Source: Bacteroidales bacterium UBA1064 (GTDB taxonomy: Bacteria > Bacteroidota > Bacteroidia > Bacteroidales > Tenuifilaceae). Taken from it: a DNA stretch of 6,497 bases. The DNA lies in NCBI GenBank assembly GCA_002316235.1, contig DCDD01000166.1, positions 1 to 6,497 on the forward strand, read 5' to 3'. This document shows, in pieces, positions 6,383-6,497 of this stretch; positions within the stretch are counted from its first letter, which is position 1; every line of letters begins with the position of its first letter. A model generated the notes under the pieces. It searched no databases. It saw only the letters and a program-made list of their open reading frames with translations, and was not told the DNA's origin. The translations under genes were made by a program, and so were the position numbers.

Positions 6383-6497
6383 TTATACCTGAGTGAATAA
6401 AAATCTCTTAGCTACCTTACGGTTGTCCTCGGCGTTTTCCGCCGGCTGGTGGATCGGTTCGTGACGTGTGGCAATCCTATCCCTACTCTCAACAACA
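6383..6497 (-). CDS. Probable 3' end of an unidentified gene, cut by the window edge
   Basis: The minus-strand frame entering at 6496 stays open for 37 codons to a TAA at 6385-6383. It encodes a mixed-charge segment containing RIATRHEPIHQP, AENAEDNRKVAKRF and a LFTQV end. Codons are rich in G at the first position, as in a real coding frame, and the other two minus-strand frames hit stops sooner. I do not recognise the family. It lies 128 bases upstream of the lipoprotein on the same strand, so it could share transcription with that pair, but a separate promoter for the pair is possible. Confidence 0.42.
   Translation of the reverse strand, partial: VVESRDRIATRHEPIHQPAENAEDNRKVAKRFLFTQV

Noticed and set aside
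1..6497. CRISPR array, tRNA or rRNA genes, riboswitch
   Set aside because: No regularly spaced direct repeats, cloverleaf, rRNA-like or known riboswitch core sequence was seen by eye on either strand.

Overview
The window looks like a chromosomal segment of a Bacteroidota bacterium, probably class Bacteroidia. The evidence is a secreted protein with a Por/type IX secretion (T9SS) C-terminal sorting domain, promoter-like boxes of the Bacteroidetes TTTG / TAnnTTTG type, A-rich leaders in place of Shine-Dalgarno sites, a uracil phosphoribosyltransferase with the GLGDAGDLAYG ending, and a radical SAM/lipoprotein gene pair of a kind known from Bacteroidetes. Genus or species cannot be told from the sequence.

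Layout from left to right. (1) 8-1177 (+) is a very AT-rich gene for an exported T9SS cargo protein with TolB/PD40-like propeller repeats. (2) 1178-1508 has no credible gene. It holds repeat-like and hairpin-like DNA, and base composition changes sharply here, so gene 1 with its trailing repeat looks like an acquired, cassette-like block. (3) 1509-2165 (-) is upp, for pyrimidine salvage. (4) 2385-3605 (+) encodes a polytopic membrane protein that appears to have lost its N-terminus. Its probable remnant lies upstream in another frame (about 2206-2384). (5) 3580-4443 (-) is a tandem-domain universal stress protein whose 3' end overlaps gene 4 convergently by 26 bp. (6) 4444-4701 is an intergenic region with a good candidate promoter for the stress-protein gene and a perfect 11-bp inverted repeat, one arm of which sits just ahead of that gene's start codon. 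(7) 5805-6254 (-) and 4702-5808 (-) form a translationally coupled pair: a small lipoprotein followed by a radical SAM/SPASM maturase. (8) 6383-6497 (-) is probably the 3' end of one more gene, cut by the window edge.

The pair at 4702-6254 is the most interesting part. A SPASM-type radical SAM enzyme normally installs a post-translational modification on a peptide or protein encoded beside it, and here the only candidate substrate is the lipoprotein upstream, whose stop codon overlaps the enzyme's start. It matches, from memory, the predicted 'rSAM/lipoprotein system' of Bacteroidetes; I know of no established chemistry for it. The other genes (upp, stress protein, truncated membrane protein) show no evident functional link to it.
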